Positions 34,032 to 45,839 of a DNA stretch of 64,000 nucleotides are shown piece by piece (position 1 is the first letter of the stretch; each line of letters begins with the position of its first letter). Under the pieces are notes generated by a model. That model had not been told where the DNA came from. It was given only the letters and a program-made list of their open reading frames with translations, and did no database searches. The DNA is from Cordilura impudica. Lineage: Eukaryota; Arthropoda; Insecta; Diptera; Scathophagidae. A program made the position numbers and the translations under genes. The stretch spans positions 136,614,594 through 136,678,593 of the forward strand of contig OY821519.1 in the NCBI GenBank assembly GCA_963682025.1, written 5' to 3'.

Positions 34032-34482
34032 CTAGATGTAACCCGGTGTGCTTCGCTACACCCTCCCCCTCCCCCCACCTTCCGAATCGTTCTGAAAGGG
34101 CTCACGCATAGTCCCAAGGCTCTCATTGATACAGTAATTCAGATTTATCACATTTCATATTAAGTTTGTGTGGGGGTACCACGCGCATTTGTCCAATCCC
34201 GCTCATTTTTTTGTCCGATTACTATTAATAGATGACCTGAGACGAATTTGCAAAGCTTTCTCTATCATAGTACTTAATATATATGATATTAAAAATTTAC
34301 TTTGTATGGGAGGTGCCACGCCCACTAAAAATATTAAAAAAAAAATTAAAGCATGTAGCACTCCCATATCCGCAGTAAGACTATGTGAAAATTTCAGGAA
34401 GATCAGATTAGTAGTTACGGAGATTACCTCCTACAAACAAACAAACAAATATTACCTCTTTATTATGTTAGTATAGGTTATT
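34032..34482 (+). repeat. Family D repeat, copy 1 (short form)
   Basis: Starts actagatgtaacccggtgtg, contains two ggtgccacgcccact-like blocks 142 bp apart (34169 and 34311), then ccgcagtaagactatgtg, aggaagatcag, gagattacctcctacaaa, a short (caaa)n and ends cctctttattatgttagtat. No coding capacity. Class undetermined; it resembles widespread insect SINE-like repeats that start ACTAG...CCCGG. Confidence 0.7.
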
Positions 34483-34754
34483 GGTATAGATTTTATAATG
34501 GTTTTAGTTTTTTCATTCGGTACAACAATTATCAGATTTTTCGGTGTTCCTACCCTGGAGTAAGGTACATGTAGGTGCCCATGAGAAGAACTATTATTAA
34601 CTATTAGCCTGGAACTTAGAATATCATTTGGCAATTTTTCTTTTTAGCGATTTTTGATTTTGCCCATTTTTGATTTTGAAGATTGTTGTTTTTTGGGCGA
34701 TTTTAATTTTTCGCGATTTTTGAGTTTAGCGATTTTTGATTATGGCGATTTATT
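34483..34754. repeat. Simple-repeat stretch (cgatttttgattttgg type)
   Basis: From about 34630 the sequence is made of variants of gcgatttttgattttgg; the part before it shows nothing recognisable. Confidence 0.5.
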
Positions 34755-36335
34755 TTCCATGACAAATCACATTAATAGCTAATGAACTTGTCAAAAGACT
34801 GACGCTTTCGTAGTGCTTCATATTTTTTACATCGGAGGTGCCACGGTGCTACTCCCACTGCTCCGATCACGCCCATTTTTTTGTTCGACTAATCACACAA
34901 AGAACTTATGGGCTCACGCAAAGCCACAAAGCTCTCGCTTTTACAGTACTCAAGATATATGACATTAAATAGTTACTTTGCATGGGGAGTGCCACGCCCA
35001 TTGGTGTGAACCCGACAATTTTTTGTTCGACTACTCATACTAAGATCTGATAGGATCGTGCAAAGTGTCAAAGCTTCCTTTTTTAGAACACCAGTTATAT
35101 GATATCATATATTTACTTTGTATGGGCGGTGCCACGCCCACTGCTCCGATCACGCCTATTTTTTGTCCAACTAATCAAATGAATTACTTACGGGGTCACA
35201 CAAAGTCCCAAGACTCTCACTATTACAGTATTTCAGATATATGGCATTTTATATTTACTTTATATGACAGGTGCCACGCGTATTGTTCCAATACCGCCCA
35301 TTTTGCATCCGACTACTCACATTAATAAAAGGTGACTTCAGAAAAATTTTAAAAGCTCTCTCTATCACATTACTCAAGATATATAATATCGAACTATTAC
35401 TTGTATGGGAGGTACCACGCCCAATAATCCCATCCCGCCCAATTTTTTTTGGACTACTCACATTAATATTTGATGGGCTCGTGCAAAGTGTCAAAGCTTC
35501 CCTTTTTTAGTACACCAGTTATATGATATCATATATTTACTTTGTATGGGCGGTGCCACGCCCACTACTCCGAACACGCCCATTTGTTGTCTAACTAATC
35601 ACATGAATAACTTATAGGCTCACACAAAGTCCCAAGACTCTCACTGTTACAGTACTCCCGACATATGGCACATTATATTTACTTTGTATGGCAGGTGCCA
35701 TGCCTATTGGTCCGATAGTGCCCATTCTATGTCCGACTACTCAGATTGTCAATAGGAAATATCAGACAAATTTGGAAAGCTCTCTCTATCACTGTACTCG
35801 ACTCTCACTATTACAGTATTTCAGATATATGGCATTTTATATTTACTTTGTATGGCAGGTGCCACGCCTATGGGTCCGATACCACCCATTTTGCATCCGA
35901 CTACTCACATTAATAATAGGTGACTTCAGAAAAATTTTAAAAGCTCTCTCTATCATATTACTCGAGATATATGATATTGAACTATCACTTGTATGGGAGG
36001 TACCACGCCCACTTATCCGATCTCGCCCATTTTCGGCGTAGCTACTAATATTAACAATAGGTGACCTCACACAAATTTGCAAAGCTCTCCCTATCATAGT
36101 ACTCAGTGTATGTATATGATAATTAAAATTTACTTTGTGTGGGAGGTGCCACGCCCACCAAAAATATTTAAAATATTATAGCCTATGGCACTTCGCATAT
36201 CCGCAGTAAGACTCTGTGAAAATTTCAGGAAGATTAGAAGGGTAGTTACGGAGATTACCTCCTACAAACAAACAAACAAACAAACAAACAAACAAACAAA
36301 CAAACACACATTACCTCTTTATAATATTAGTATAG
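34755..36335 (+). repeat. Family D repeat, copy 2, expanded tandem modules
   Basis: Same 3' end as copy 1 (ccgcagtaagactctgtg ... attacctcctacaaa, a ~45-bp (caaa)n run near 36266, cctctttataatattag). The body holds ten modules with ggtgccacgcccac-like cores at about 34840, 34988, 35127, 35270, 35409, 35550, 35690, 35857, 35997 and 36140, a period of about 140 bp. Three module types are distinguished by the sequence before the core: cgtgcaaagtgtcaaagctt, aaagtcccaagactctcac and cttcagaaaaattttaaaag. They repeat in that order, a higher-order unit of about 420 bp. Open frames here are repeat artefacts. Confidence 0.8.
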
Positions 36336-36438
36336 ATAAAAACTTTATTCTTATTTAAAAATTAAAAGGTCGAAATAAAAACACATTTAGATAAAAACAT
36401 AATTTAAAAATATTTAAGGTTTATGAAAGCTATAACAA

Positions 36439-37163
36439 AACAAGTAAGAAAATTATAGTCGGTCTAGACCGACTATACGAATTTTAGTGGGATTTTTGTT
36501 AATTTTTTTGGCTGCACATATGAAAAAGTTTATATCGGATGCTATATCTATATGGGGACTAGGCCCAAAAATGGATCGACCCTGACCATGTTTGGTAAAG
36601 TCTGTTGTATTTTGCAAAAAATATATACAAACAAAATTTGAAAAGAATCCGTGCAATATTTTTGTTTTTTGAAAGATTTAAGTGAAGATCGGAAAGCAGC
36701 TCTATATGGGACCTATGACTAAGAGTTGTCCCATAGGCATCATTTTTGGACTAATGAATAATGGATGTAATAAACACATACAAACCTAATTTGACTAAGA
36801 TTTATATGATAATTTGGATCTTATGGCAATTTATGTTGATTTCATAGGGGTCATTTGCATGGGGGCTAGGTCTGAACAGAGACCGATTCTCACCAATTTC
36901 AATAGCGTTCATCTTATGGCCGCTATAAGCTTATGTACCAAATTTCATCAAAATATATGCATACTTGTGACCTGTAGTTTGATTACAAGGTTTACATGGA
37001 CACACAGATGGACGGACGGACGGACGGACGGACATCGTTAAATCGAATCAGATAGTGATTCTGATTCAATCGGTATAATTAAAGATGGGTCAAATATTTT
37101 TGGTAGTTACAAAAGGCAGCACAAAGTCATTATACCCAAACCACATAGTGGTATAGGGTATAA
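36439..37163 (-). mobile_element. HINE-like family A, copy 4
   Basis: Minus-strand copy with aacaagtaagaaaa and the palindrome at the left, the ggac run near 37010 and gtggtatagggtata at the right. About 70 bp after the palindrome (the ggtatcgt...ttagttggg part) are deleted. Confidence 0.85.
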
Positions 37164-37581
37164 ACAGAGAATAACTATTATATGAACTTCAAAAAAAAAG
37201 TGCTCATTACACTGTGGAAGATTTTCGGGGTCATTGTCATGGGGATGAGAAATTCCAAGTCAGGATGAAAGTACTAGACCACCAAAGTAAAATCTACAAA
37301 AAGTTCTCAGGCCAAACTTTCCTTTATGATCTCCCAGAATGGCTGTTGCACTGTGATTCCTTACTACTCGTATCAATCAGTCATCTATGAATAGAAGAAA
37401 CAAATTTTTGGTCACCTGGGTGGAATTTGGTACCATTTTTCCTGGAGGGGTTTAATTAACTAATTTTTGGTTCTTCTTTCTCACGATCATTTGCACAAAA
37501 GAGTTAAACAGTTCGATTAATGACTGGGAAATGGAAAGGAACATCTAAGAAGTGTGGGTTATTGTAAAAAAGCCACAACTT
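37164..37581. other. Unassigned sequence, nothing recognised
   Basis: Slightly less A+T-rich than its surroundings; no convincing frame or terminal repeats. Confidence 0.35.
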
Positions 37582-38003
37582 AAGGTGTTATCACACGACG
37601 TGATTTGCTTGTGTTTTTTCTTATGTTTTTAGCACATGCAATTTGTACACATCGTGTGACCCCTTGCAAATATTGTTTATGTATAATACATGTTTGAAGT
37701 CTCATGCAAATTATGTAAAATCATATAAAAATACAACACTGCTTGTGGCAAAAGAAAAACAGAGTAAATTAAGAGCATTAATATTAAAAGAAAAATAAAT
37801 TGTTTAATATTAACTTTATTTTTAGCAATTAATTTTGTAAATTCACAAATTCAAAAATTTGCTGTTGTTTACATTTAGAGGTTATGTGTTAACAAAAATT
37901 ATTAATTGTATGTAAGATGACAGTTTTGACAGACATACGGAATTACATATGGATAAAAAAGTGACAGTACATATATAAAAAACACGTCGTGTGATATCAC
38001 CTT
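37582..38003. mobile_element. 422-bp MITE with 21-bp TIRs
   Basis: Ends aaggtgttatcacacgacg and, from the right, aaggtgatatcacacgacg, one mismatch in 21. An internal cacatcgtgtgac echoes the ends. No clear target duplication: TTAA precedes the left end but TTTG follows the right. No coding capacity. Confidence 0.65.
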
Positions 38004-38329
38004 TGGGTAATTCCATGCAAAAGGTCAACCTTAGGTGCAATTTTAAAAATAAAATTTAAATAATTTTTATTGATACCATTTCGAGGAAAAGGATATGAAA
38101 ATATGACAATAGTTTGTTAGATGTATTTTTGCATATTTTTATAGCCCATATGTTTCCAGTAAGAAAGGAAGTAATTTTGAAAATAAGGGCAGTGTCATGT
38201 CTATTACATTACAAAATACTTCTTTTTACTATAATTTATTTTAGAATTAATGTTTTTGTATATGTTTTATTAATAATCTGGCTCTGATATTACCTATAAA
38301 CAACTGTTTCTTATTTGTCATACAAATAA

Positions 38330-39010
38330 ATTCAGAGCTTTTCTGTGTTGTACAAACATTCTAAAATTATGTCTGTTTATATCTGTCACGACTGCTTTTT
38401 GCCCCCCAATTATTAATAACAATATTAATTTCTCACTTTTTCCAATGGTAAATATTTTGGTCAGGTTCGTCTGCATAATTTTGTATATTTTTTGAACAAT
38501 GAAAAATTTTTACTGTATAATCTTGGATTAGAAAGATCACTGAATATTATATCTGTCACTACAGAATTAGCCGTGTGCTTCATGTTGGTGTTCTGGGTAA
38601 AGACCCAATTGTTTGGTAATACTATTTTTTTTTTTGCCCGCTGGACTGGAATTTCAAAATCTCTATATATTATTCGTGGTCAAATATTCCATCAATGATA
38701 TATAATTTTACGGTACCAGCAGCACTCATACATCTCCACACCAGTACTGATCCACCTTTGCATTTCAAGATAGGACATAGATTATTTTCTCTGAACTCTT
38801 CACCAGCCTTTCTGTATGCTCTGCATCTTCCACTGTTACCATAAATATTAAATTTGTTTTTGTCTGTTAATGTTATCCGATTCCAGAAGTTTATTTTCAT
38901 GCAACACAGTCCGGACGGTTCTATTTAGGTTTTCTGTTAATTGCGTGGCTTGCTTTTTAGGATGCTTCTTTATTTTTCTAGTTAGAGATGGCTTTTCAGC
39001 CTCGGGTACT
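38330..39010 (-). pseudogene. Tc1-like transposase relic
   Basis: Minus-strand pieces: LTDKNKFNIYGNSGRCRAYRK, CPILKCKGGSVLVWRCMSAA and KLYIIDGIFDHE (38670-38900), which are the SDESKFN ... GGGSVMVWGC ... blocks of Tc1 transposases, then after a frame change NTNMKHTANSV, the QQDNDPKHTA block with a catalytic Asp replaced. A weaker C-terminal part runs to about 38330. Terminal repeats were not found. Confidence 0.68.
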
Positions 39011-39074
39011 GCTTGAGTGGATAATTTTTTTCAATTAATATTTTTGTTTGTGGAATTTTACGTAACGAATAGTT

Positions 39075-39600
39075 GTTATACCCTCCACTCCAGTGTGCAG
39101 AGGGTATATATTAGTTAGTCATTCCGTTTGTAATAATTAGAAAAAAAATTTTGGACCCCATAAAATATATATATGTATTTGTGATCCTTATAACAACCGG
39201 AGTTGATATAGCGATGTCCGTCTGTCCGTCTGTCCGTCTGTAGAAATCACGATGACAGCATCAATCGGGCAGCTAAGGTGCTCGTTGATATAAAAAATGA
39301 TTTATTGACATCCTGAGAAGCTTGATATTTAAAATTGTCCAAATCGGTTGATTAGGGCCCGAGATTTGAATGAAGAACTAAAAAAAGTCTTGAAAAATAT
39401 AATTTTCTATGCGGTTCTTGTCACGATCATGCCTTCAATAGGATAGCTAGGGTGATCATTTTTAGTGAGAATGATTCGCCAAATATATGGGAAGATTCCT
39501 GTTTCAAAAATCATTCAAATCGGTGGAACAGGTCCAGGGAAATCTCTGAAAAATTAAAAAAAAATGAAAAATATGATATTTCTATATTGTTCTTGTTGTT
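39075..39600 (+). mobile_element. HINE-like family B, copy 2 (5' part)
   Basis: Starts ttataccctccactccagtg, with cattccgtttgtaat and a (gtccgtct)n run near 39218-39240 as in copy 1. The body fades out near 39600 without the 3' hairpin. Confidence 0.7.
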
Positions 39601-40123
39601 ATTATAATGTTGTATTGTTGTCGTAGCTGGACTTGTTGCTTTTGTGGTCGTTGTGGTAATAAATTAAAACTAACCCTTTGTACAATTTTTTATCATCTCT
39701 GGTAGAAAAATTTAAAAGTTTCCATTGTTTTGGCATCACTAAAAAATTTAATAGATCATTTCTGTCATTGCCATGAGCCTGTCTGCAAAGTTTCAGATCG
39801 ATTGGGTCACGGGAAAGGGGTTAAAATCGACCCAAAATTTTTTCGACAAGCAGACACTACGAGTTAATATAAAGGGAGTAAAAATTCACCAGCATCTAAA
39901 GCAAATAATGCTAAAATACGTAGTTGTTATTAAAAAAAAAAACAATGTACATTTAGCAAAAAAAAATTTGTATGTATTAATTTATTTAAAGAGAAAAACA
40001 CAAAAATAACGTTTGACGTTGTATTTTTTGTGTGTAATAATTACATATACATACATATGTATGTACATACACATATTAAATATTACAAATAATATACATA
40101 TATTCTATATACATATGTATATA
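39601..40123. other. AT-rich sequence with a TATACA microsatellite
   Basis: Contains a catatgtatgtacatac-type run at about 40040-40120. Near 39690-39735 a phrase (complement gatgccaaaacaat...gaaacttttaaa) also occurs at 50310, inside a Tc1 element, so part of this is old Tc1-related sequence. Confidence 0.4.
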
Positions 40124-41428
40124 ACGGGTGATTTTTTAAGAGCTTGATAACTTTTTTTTAAAAAAAACGCATAAAATTTGCAAAATCTCATCGGTTCTTT
40201 ATTTGAAACGTTAGATTGGTCCATGACATTTACTTTTTGAAGATAATTTCATTTAAATGTTGACCGCGGCTGCGTCTTAGGTGGTCCATTCGGAAAGTCC
40301 AATTTTGGGCAACTTTTTCGAGCATTTCGGCCGGAATAGCCCGAATTTCTTCGGAAATGTTGTCTTCCAAAGCTGGAATAGTTGCTGGCTTATTTCTGTA
40401 GACTTTAGACTTGACGTAGCCCCACAAAAAATAGTCTAAAGGCGTCAAATCGCATGATCTTGGTGGCCAACTTACCGGTCCATTTCTTGAGATGAATTGT
40501 TCTCCGAAGTTTTCACTCAAAATGGCCATAGAATCGCGAGCTGTGTGGCATGTAGCGCCATCTTGTTGAAACCACATGTCAACCAAGTTCAGTTCTTCCA
40601 TTTTTGGCAACAAAAAGTTTGTTAGCATCGAACGATAGCGATCGCCATTCACCGTAACGTTGCGTCCAACAGCATCTTTGAAAAAATACGGTCCAATGAT
40701 TCCACCAGCGTACAAACCACACCAAACAGTGCATTTTTCGGGATGCATGGGCAGTTCTTGAACGGCTTCTGGTTGCTCTTCACTCCAAATACGGCAATTT
40801 TGCTTATTTACGAAGCCATTCAACCAGAAATGAGCCTCATCGCTGAACAAAATTTGTCGATAAAAAAGCGGATTTTCTGCCAACTTTTCTAGGGCCCATT
40901 CACTGAAAATTAGACGTTGTGGCAGATCGTTCGGCTTCAGTTCTTGCACGAGCTGTATTTTATACGGTTTTACACCAAGATCTTTGCGTAAAATCTTCCA
41001 TGTGGTCGAATAACACAAACCCAATTGCTGTGAACGGCGACGAATCGACATTTCACGGTCTTCAGTAACACTCTCAGAAACAGACGCAATATTCTCTTCT
41101 GTACGCACTGTACGCATTCGTGTGGTTGGTTTAATATCCAATAAAGTAAACTGAGTGCGAAACTTGGTCACAATCGCATTAATTGTTTGCTCACTTGGTC
41201 GATTATGTAGACCATAAATCGGACGTAAAGCGCGAAACACATTTCGAACCGAACACTGATTTTGGTAATAAAATTCAATGATTTGCAAGCGTTGCTCGTT
41301 AGTAAGTCTATTCATGATGAAATGTCAAAGCATACTGAGCATCTTTCTCTTTGACACCATGTCTGAAATCCCACGTGATCTGTCAAATACTAATGCATGA
41401 AAATCCTAACCTCAAAAAAATCACCCGT
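40124..41428 (-). mobile_element. Intact mariner-superfamily transposon (DD36D)
   Basis: 1305 bp, flanked by TA at 40122-40123 and 41429-41430. Both ends read acgggtgatttttt inward (14 identical bases, then divergence). One uninterrupted transposase gene fills it, with about 105-115 bp of untranslated sequence on each side. Everything visible is consistent with a recently active copy. Confidence 0.92.
40230..41315 (-). CDS. Mariner-type transposase
   Basis: 361 residues. The N-terminal region (about 1-60, SVRNVFRALRPIYGLHNRPS) is a helix-turn-helix of the DUF4817 type, and IRRRSQQLGLCYSTTWKILR (91-110) a second one; together they bind the terminal repeats. The catalytic core has ILFSDEAHFWLNG with D159, MWFQQDGATCHTAR with D252, and PPRSCDLTPLDYFLWG with D289, so 36 residues lie between the second and third Asp. 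The C-terminus ends LRRSRGQHLNEIIFKK. Length and motif order fit a complete protein that cuts and pastes the element at TA sites. If D294 were the third acidic residue the spacing would be 41; alignment with mariner SPDLAP favours D289. Confidence 0.93.
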   Translation of the reverse strand: MNRLTNEQRLQIIEFYYQNQCSVRNVFRALRPIYGLHNRPSEQTINAIVTKFRTQFTLLDIKPTTRMRTVRTEENIASVSESVTEDREMSIRRRSQQLGLCYSTTWKILRKDLGVKPYKIQLVQELKPNDLPQRLIFSEWALEKLAENPLFYRQILFSDEAHFWLNGFVNKQNCRIWSEEQPEAVQELPMHPEKCTVWCGLYAGGIIGPYFFKDAVGRNVTVNGDRYRSMLTNFLLPKMEELNLVDMWFQQDGATCHTARDSMAILSENFGEQFISRNGPVSWPPRSCDLTPLDYFLWGYVKSKVYRNKPATIPALEDNISEEIRAIPAEMLEKVAQNWTFRMDHLRRSRGQHLNEIIFKK

Positions 41429-43410
41429 TATATAGCCATAATAACTGCATGTTAGAAATAAATCGGTATATTATTTTATTTACATAAAATTCTGCAATAT
41501 TTTGTTGTGGGGAAAATACATTTCTTTTACATTAACAGAGTGTCACTTCATTTTGCTCAGCGTGACTATGTCACAGTAGATGGCGCCACAATTTTTGTTC
41601 TAATTAGCTTTGCAATAGTTATTTCTATTTTAACATGAATGTCAATATTTTCGACTAGATATCATACAGAAGTTTGGCATATTAACTTTTTGTTGTCTTC
41701 ACAAAATAGAGTTACCGAGTTCATCAATGAGTTTTTTGCTTTCAAAACAGTTCTATACAGTTATATAAAATTATTATTCTGCTTTACCTACAAAATATCT
41801 GATTGCGATTACATCTAATTTTTAAAAATTTTTTATAATTACTAAAGCATTATTATTCACATAAATACAAAATTGCATTTTAATTTTCCATTCAAATTTA
41901 AGAAAATATCAATTCTATAAACTGGAATTAAAAATTTCCAATTATAAACTACAATTAATTGAATTTCAGAAAATCATATCAAAACGTCGGAAATTATAAT
42001 TTTAAATTTAGAAGACATCCATTGCATCTTTAATATATAAATTTTATTCGTTAAACACAAATTGAAATTCCAAAAAAAAAAAAACACCAAATACCTATGT
42101 TCACATATAAAAAATTTTTACATTTAAAAGGAATATTGACATTCAGGAGAAAGTATTAGCTTTTCAGTACCGCGATTCAGTAACTTCTTTTAACGATAGT
42201 CGAATCGTTAGAAAAAGAAAATAGCAAAATTATCAGTAAAATTTTTAAACGATATTCGCTATTGTTAAACTCAGCAGTTGTTGTTATCTAAACGACAACC
42301 ATTTTTGTGTTGTTTATTCAATCGATATTTTGCTTTTATTAAAAAACATTGTTATATAAATAAAAAAATTAAATACCATATTCAATTCATTATTTCATTT
42401 TCAAATAAATAAACATAAATATTAGTAAAAAAAATAAAGATATTAAACATAAACATAAAATCATCCTGTCAAATACGAAGTGATTTGTTTTTTTCTATTC
42501 TTCTTTGTGTTTTTCGCTTATTTTGACAGAGATGCCACTCATTTACAATTTAAATAAATAAATAGAAAAATAGATTGGTCGACTGTCGTTAAGATGTATG
42601 TACTTAGTGATTCACTTAATCCTTAGTGTAAACAACAATAGCTGTCGATATATTTTGCGATTGTCGGATCGTTGAAATTTACAGAATCGGACTACAGAAA
42701 ACATTAATTTAAATTCAATGAATTTTAGAAAACCTCAAATGATACTTAAGAATTGCGAACATAAAAATTGTTACATAAATAAACGCAATTTGATGAGAAT
42801 GTTATTTATATATAAATTTTCATAATTTTTTTTGGATGAAAATTTGAAGTTTTTCAGAAAATAAAGATAACAAATTATTTTATTTAAAATGTGTGAGACA
42901 TTTGGTTATTTGCGTTTGGCATCCCTAATTTAATTATTTATTATTATAAATTTATTCTCCAAATATGGCAATATTTAATAAAAAAGTTGAGAGAGGTTTT
43001 TTTTTGGTTATTATTTTGTTACTCCATCCGACCTATATGGCCGCAATGAAGAAATATTTGGCCAGTTAAATGAAACTATACAGCCATCTCCAATTAGCAC
43101 AATTTAATGCATATAGCCACCCTACACAACCATTACCTTTGCAGTGGAGGTTAGGGCGAGCTATTTAATTAGCAAAAACTAAATTAAACGAAAAGTTATG
43201 TCATATAACCGGAAACGCATGCATATAGGTATATAACCTAAATGCATGCCGATCAGCAACCACGATGACCAAAAAGCAAACACCGTAATAAATCCGAAAT
43301 AATAGAAAAGACGAAAACCAACGCAAAGAATTTGCTGAAATAATTTGGTATTAAGTTTAACAAATTGTTTACTTTTTCCAATATTTTGTTTACATTTATC
43401 AATACTCAAA
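41429..43410. other. AT-rich sequence, no gene recognised
   Basis: About 2 kb. A weak inverted pair (cagtaacttcttttaacgat near 42177 and gtcgttaagatgtatgtac near 42586, complementary in part) might be a MITE but is too diverged to claim. A 76-residue frame at 43179-43409 shows no family features. Confidence 0.4.
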
Positions 43411-43466
43411 CCGAGGTGGAGGGTATCAAAGATTCGGCACAGCCGAATTTAACACTCGTACTTGTT
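43411..43466 (+). mobile_element. HINE-like family B, 3' end (copy 3)
   Basis: Reads ggtggagggtatcaaag, hairpin ttcggcacagccgaa, tttaacactcgtacttgtt, the family B right end. The body to its left is not recognisable, so this is a truncated or heavily decayed copy. Confidence 0.7.
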
Positions 43467-43591
43467 TTTAGGTAAATTTGTAATATTTTTCGTTCGGCTT
43501 CAGTAGTTTCTTATGTTTTGAAGATATATCGGTTGTATTGAAAAACAAGTACACTTTTATCACACGTCTGTCACTAAATTATTTCTTAGTC

Positions 43592-43965
43592 TTTACTAAC
43601 ATAATAAAGAGGTAATGCGTGTTTGTTTGTATGAGGTAATCTCCGTAACTACTCATCTGATCTTCCTGATATTTTCATAGAGTCTTACTGCTGATATGGG
43701 AAGTGCTATAGGCTATATATTTTTAAATATTTTTAGTGGGTGTGGCACCTCGCATACAAAGTTTTTTTAATATCACATATACTGAGTACTATGACAGAGA
43801 CAACGTGAGTGGTCAGACAAAAAATGGGCGAAATTGGACGAAGGGGCGTGGCACCCCCATACAGAGTAGATTCTGATTGTCATATATCTGGAGTACTGTA
43901 ATAGTGAGAGCCTAGGGACTTTGCGTGAGGGGGGTAGCGAAGCACACCGGGTTACATCTAGTTAT
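43592..43965 (-). repeat. Family D repeat, copy 3
   Basis: Minus-strand short form: aacataataaagaggtaatg at the left, the gtgtggcacct module near 43740 and 43845, and ccgggttacatctagt at the right. Confirms the termini inferred from copy 1. Confidence 0.72.
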
Positions 43966-44281
43966 TTATAAGTTTGATATTATTTAATTTTACTTAAATA
44001 TAATTTGTTGCTAAAATCCATCATTTTTTCAGGCATGGCAAAGAAAAGCAGAATAGCAAACTTTTTGAGGTCAAGTTATGTAGTTTTTTTGTGTTTCTTT
44101 TGTAAAGAAAATTCTAATAATCTTTTATTTTTTGTTATTGCAGATAAATAAAGTAATAACCCTAGAGAATAATGAAATCAATTGAGATTTCTTTCAATAT
44201 ATTTTGGTTATAAGAATTCCATTTAAATTTTCAAAGTAATGGTGAGCACCAGTGTTGCCATGTAGAGAGATTTATTCTTAA

Positions 44282-44612
44282 TAGCAGATTCCAGCGTTCG
44301 AAATTCGAGCGTAGTTTCTAGGCAGCTTTATTTTTCAACTTAGCCAATTCACAAACCATCACTTTTATGGTTTTTTTATTATTATGAATGAAGATAACAA
44401 ACTCATTAACAAATTTAGTAAAACAATGTTAAATTTTATGTATGTGTTAGTAGCAACTTTAAATGAAATTTAATCAAAATTTAAAAATCTGTAAATCTGC
44501 AAACGGCTAACAAGAAATACCTTTCAAATAACATACGTTTGGTCAAAATCGGGATAAAAAGGTAAACAAAACATCGGTCACAAGAAATCCCTAGCCTATT
44601 AATATTATAGAT
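44282..44612 (+). repeat. Family C repeat, copy 2
   Basis: From tagcagattccagcgttcg to atcggtcacaagaaatccc and tagcctattaatatta. Uninterrupted; slightly shorter than copy 3. Confidence 0.75.
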
Positions 44613-44949
44613 TTTGCAAGGTTTTTGCTCGACAATTTCCAGATTTTTATTAAACGAAGGATTTTTGTTTTTTGTTCACTTTTTTAAGATTTCTTATTTT
44701 TTAAACAGATAATTATTTTTTTAAATAAAAATTAAAATATAATTTAAAATTTTTAGTACTAAAATTAATCAAAATTTTTCTTTTGTAGAATAAAAACACT
44801 ACCCTTTGAATATACACTACCTTTGAATATTTTTTGAAATTTATATTAAACGACATTAATAAGTTAAACTGCTTATTTCAAAATGAAACTTCACGAATAT
44901 ATTTACCTAACCAAGAAATTAGTTATTTGCATTACAAAATATATGAATA

Positions 44950-45325
44950 CTAGCAGATTCCGGCCCTCGAAATTCGAGCGCAAATTCTAGGACATTTTAT
45001 TTTTTCATTAAATAAAAACCCTAAAGTTATGCTAATCAATTATAGCCAATTCACAAATCAACACAAAAATCAAACTCATTTTTATTACAAACACAATAAC
45101 AAATTTAATAAACACACACATAGCATTGTATAATTTTATGTATGTTTTAGTAACAACTTTAAATGCAATTTACTCAAAATAAAGGAAAAAATTTAAAAAT
45201 CTGTAAATATGCAAAACGGCTAAAAAGAAATACCTTTCAAATAACATACGTTTGGTCAAAATCGGGATAAAATGGTAGAACAAAACATCAGTCACAAGAA
45301 ATCGCCTAGCCTATTAATATTAAAG
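44950..45325 (+). repeat. Family C repeat, copy 3
   Basis: From actagcagattccggccctc to tcacaagaaatcgcctagc ctattaatatta. Includes the palindromic tcgaaattcga near its start and the phrase acgtttggtcaaaatcggg, both found in every copy. Useful as the uninterrupted reference for copy 1. Confidence 0.78.
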
Positions 45326-45339
45326 ATGTTGTAGAACTT

Positions 45340-45790
45340 ATGTAATAGACTTAAAAATAATTGATTTTGAGCTTTCGTCACCGGCTAATATAATCAAAGG
45401 AAATATAAAGAGTGTTTCACAATTATGCAAATGTGTACCAAATATCGTTGGTTTTGATGAAATTCAATAAGTCGATAATGAATGGCATGAATTATATCAT
45501 ATTAGTTTTAGTGAATTTAAGTTATTAGAAGAAGAAAATATCAAGAGATTTTGGAAGTTATATTCCGATCAATGCGATGTGATGACTCGGAAGTTTTTCC
45601 TCATTAACATAACCAATTTTGAGTACAAATTTTTACTGCCAACGTTGAAAGAATATTTTCATAAATTGATATTAATAAAACTAAAATAAGGATTAAATTT
45701 GAAATCCCTGCGCTATTTTAGGAACGAAAGACTTAATACAAAAAATTATTGTAATTGTACAAATTTTGTGCGGTCAAAAGGATTGAAAAC
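45340..45790 (+). pseudogene. hAT transposase C-terminal relic
   Basis: Plus-strand pieces LSSPANIIKGNIKSVSQLCK, NEWHELYHISFSEFKLLEEE, KRFWKLYSDQ, then NVERIFS followed after a stop by IDINKTKIRIKFEI. The last block is the hAT dimerisation motif (ExxFS...KNRL). Interrupted by stops and shifts; no ends found. It starts right after family C copy 3. Confidence 0.5.
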
Positions 45791-45839
45791 TTAATTTAAT
45801 AAAAATATGTATGTGTAACAAATATTTACTATGATCTCC

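Noticed and set aside
34168..36097. Frames with GGATPTAPI-like and SRMQNG-like repeats as a repetitive protein
   Set aside because: They follow the ~140-bp non-coding module on both strands and shift frame between modules.
37582..38003. Assignment of the 422-bp MITE to piggyBac because TTAA precedes it
   Set aside because: The right flank reads TTTG and the ends do not begin CCC, so the superfamily is left open.
42165..42625. Possible MITE with gattcagtaact...taacgatagtcga ends
   Set aside because: Only part of the ends is complementary, with gaps, and no target duplication was found.
39075..43466. Family B 5' end at 39075 and 3' end at 43411-43466 as one element with a mariner inside
   Set aside because: The intervening 4 kb shows no family B body on either side of the mariner, so they are treated as separate fragments.
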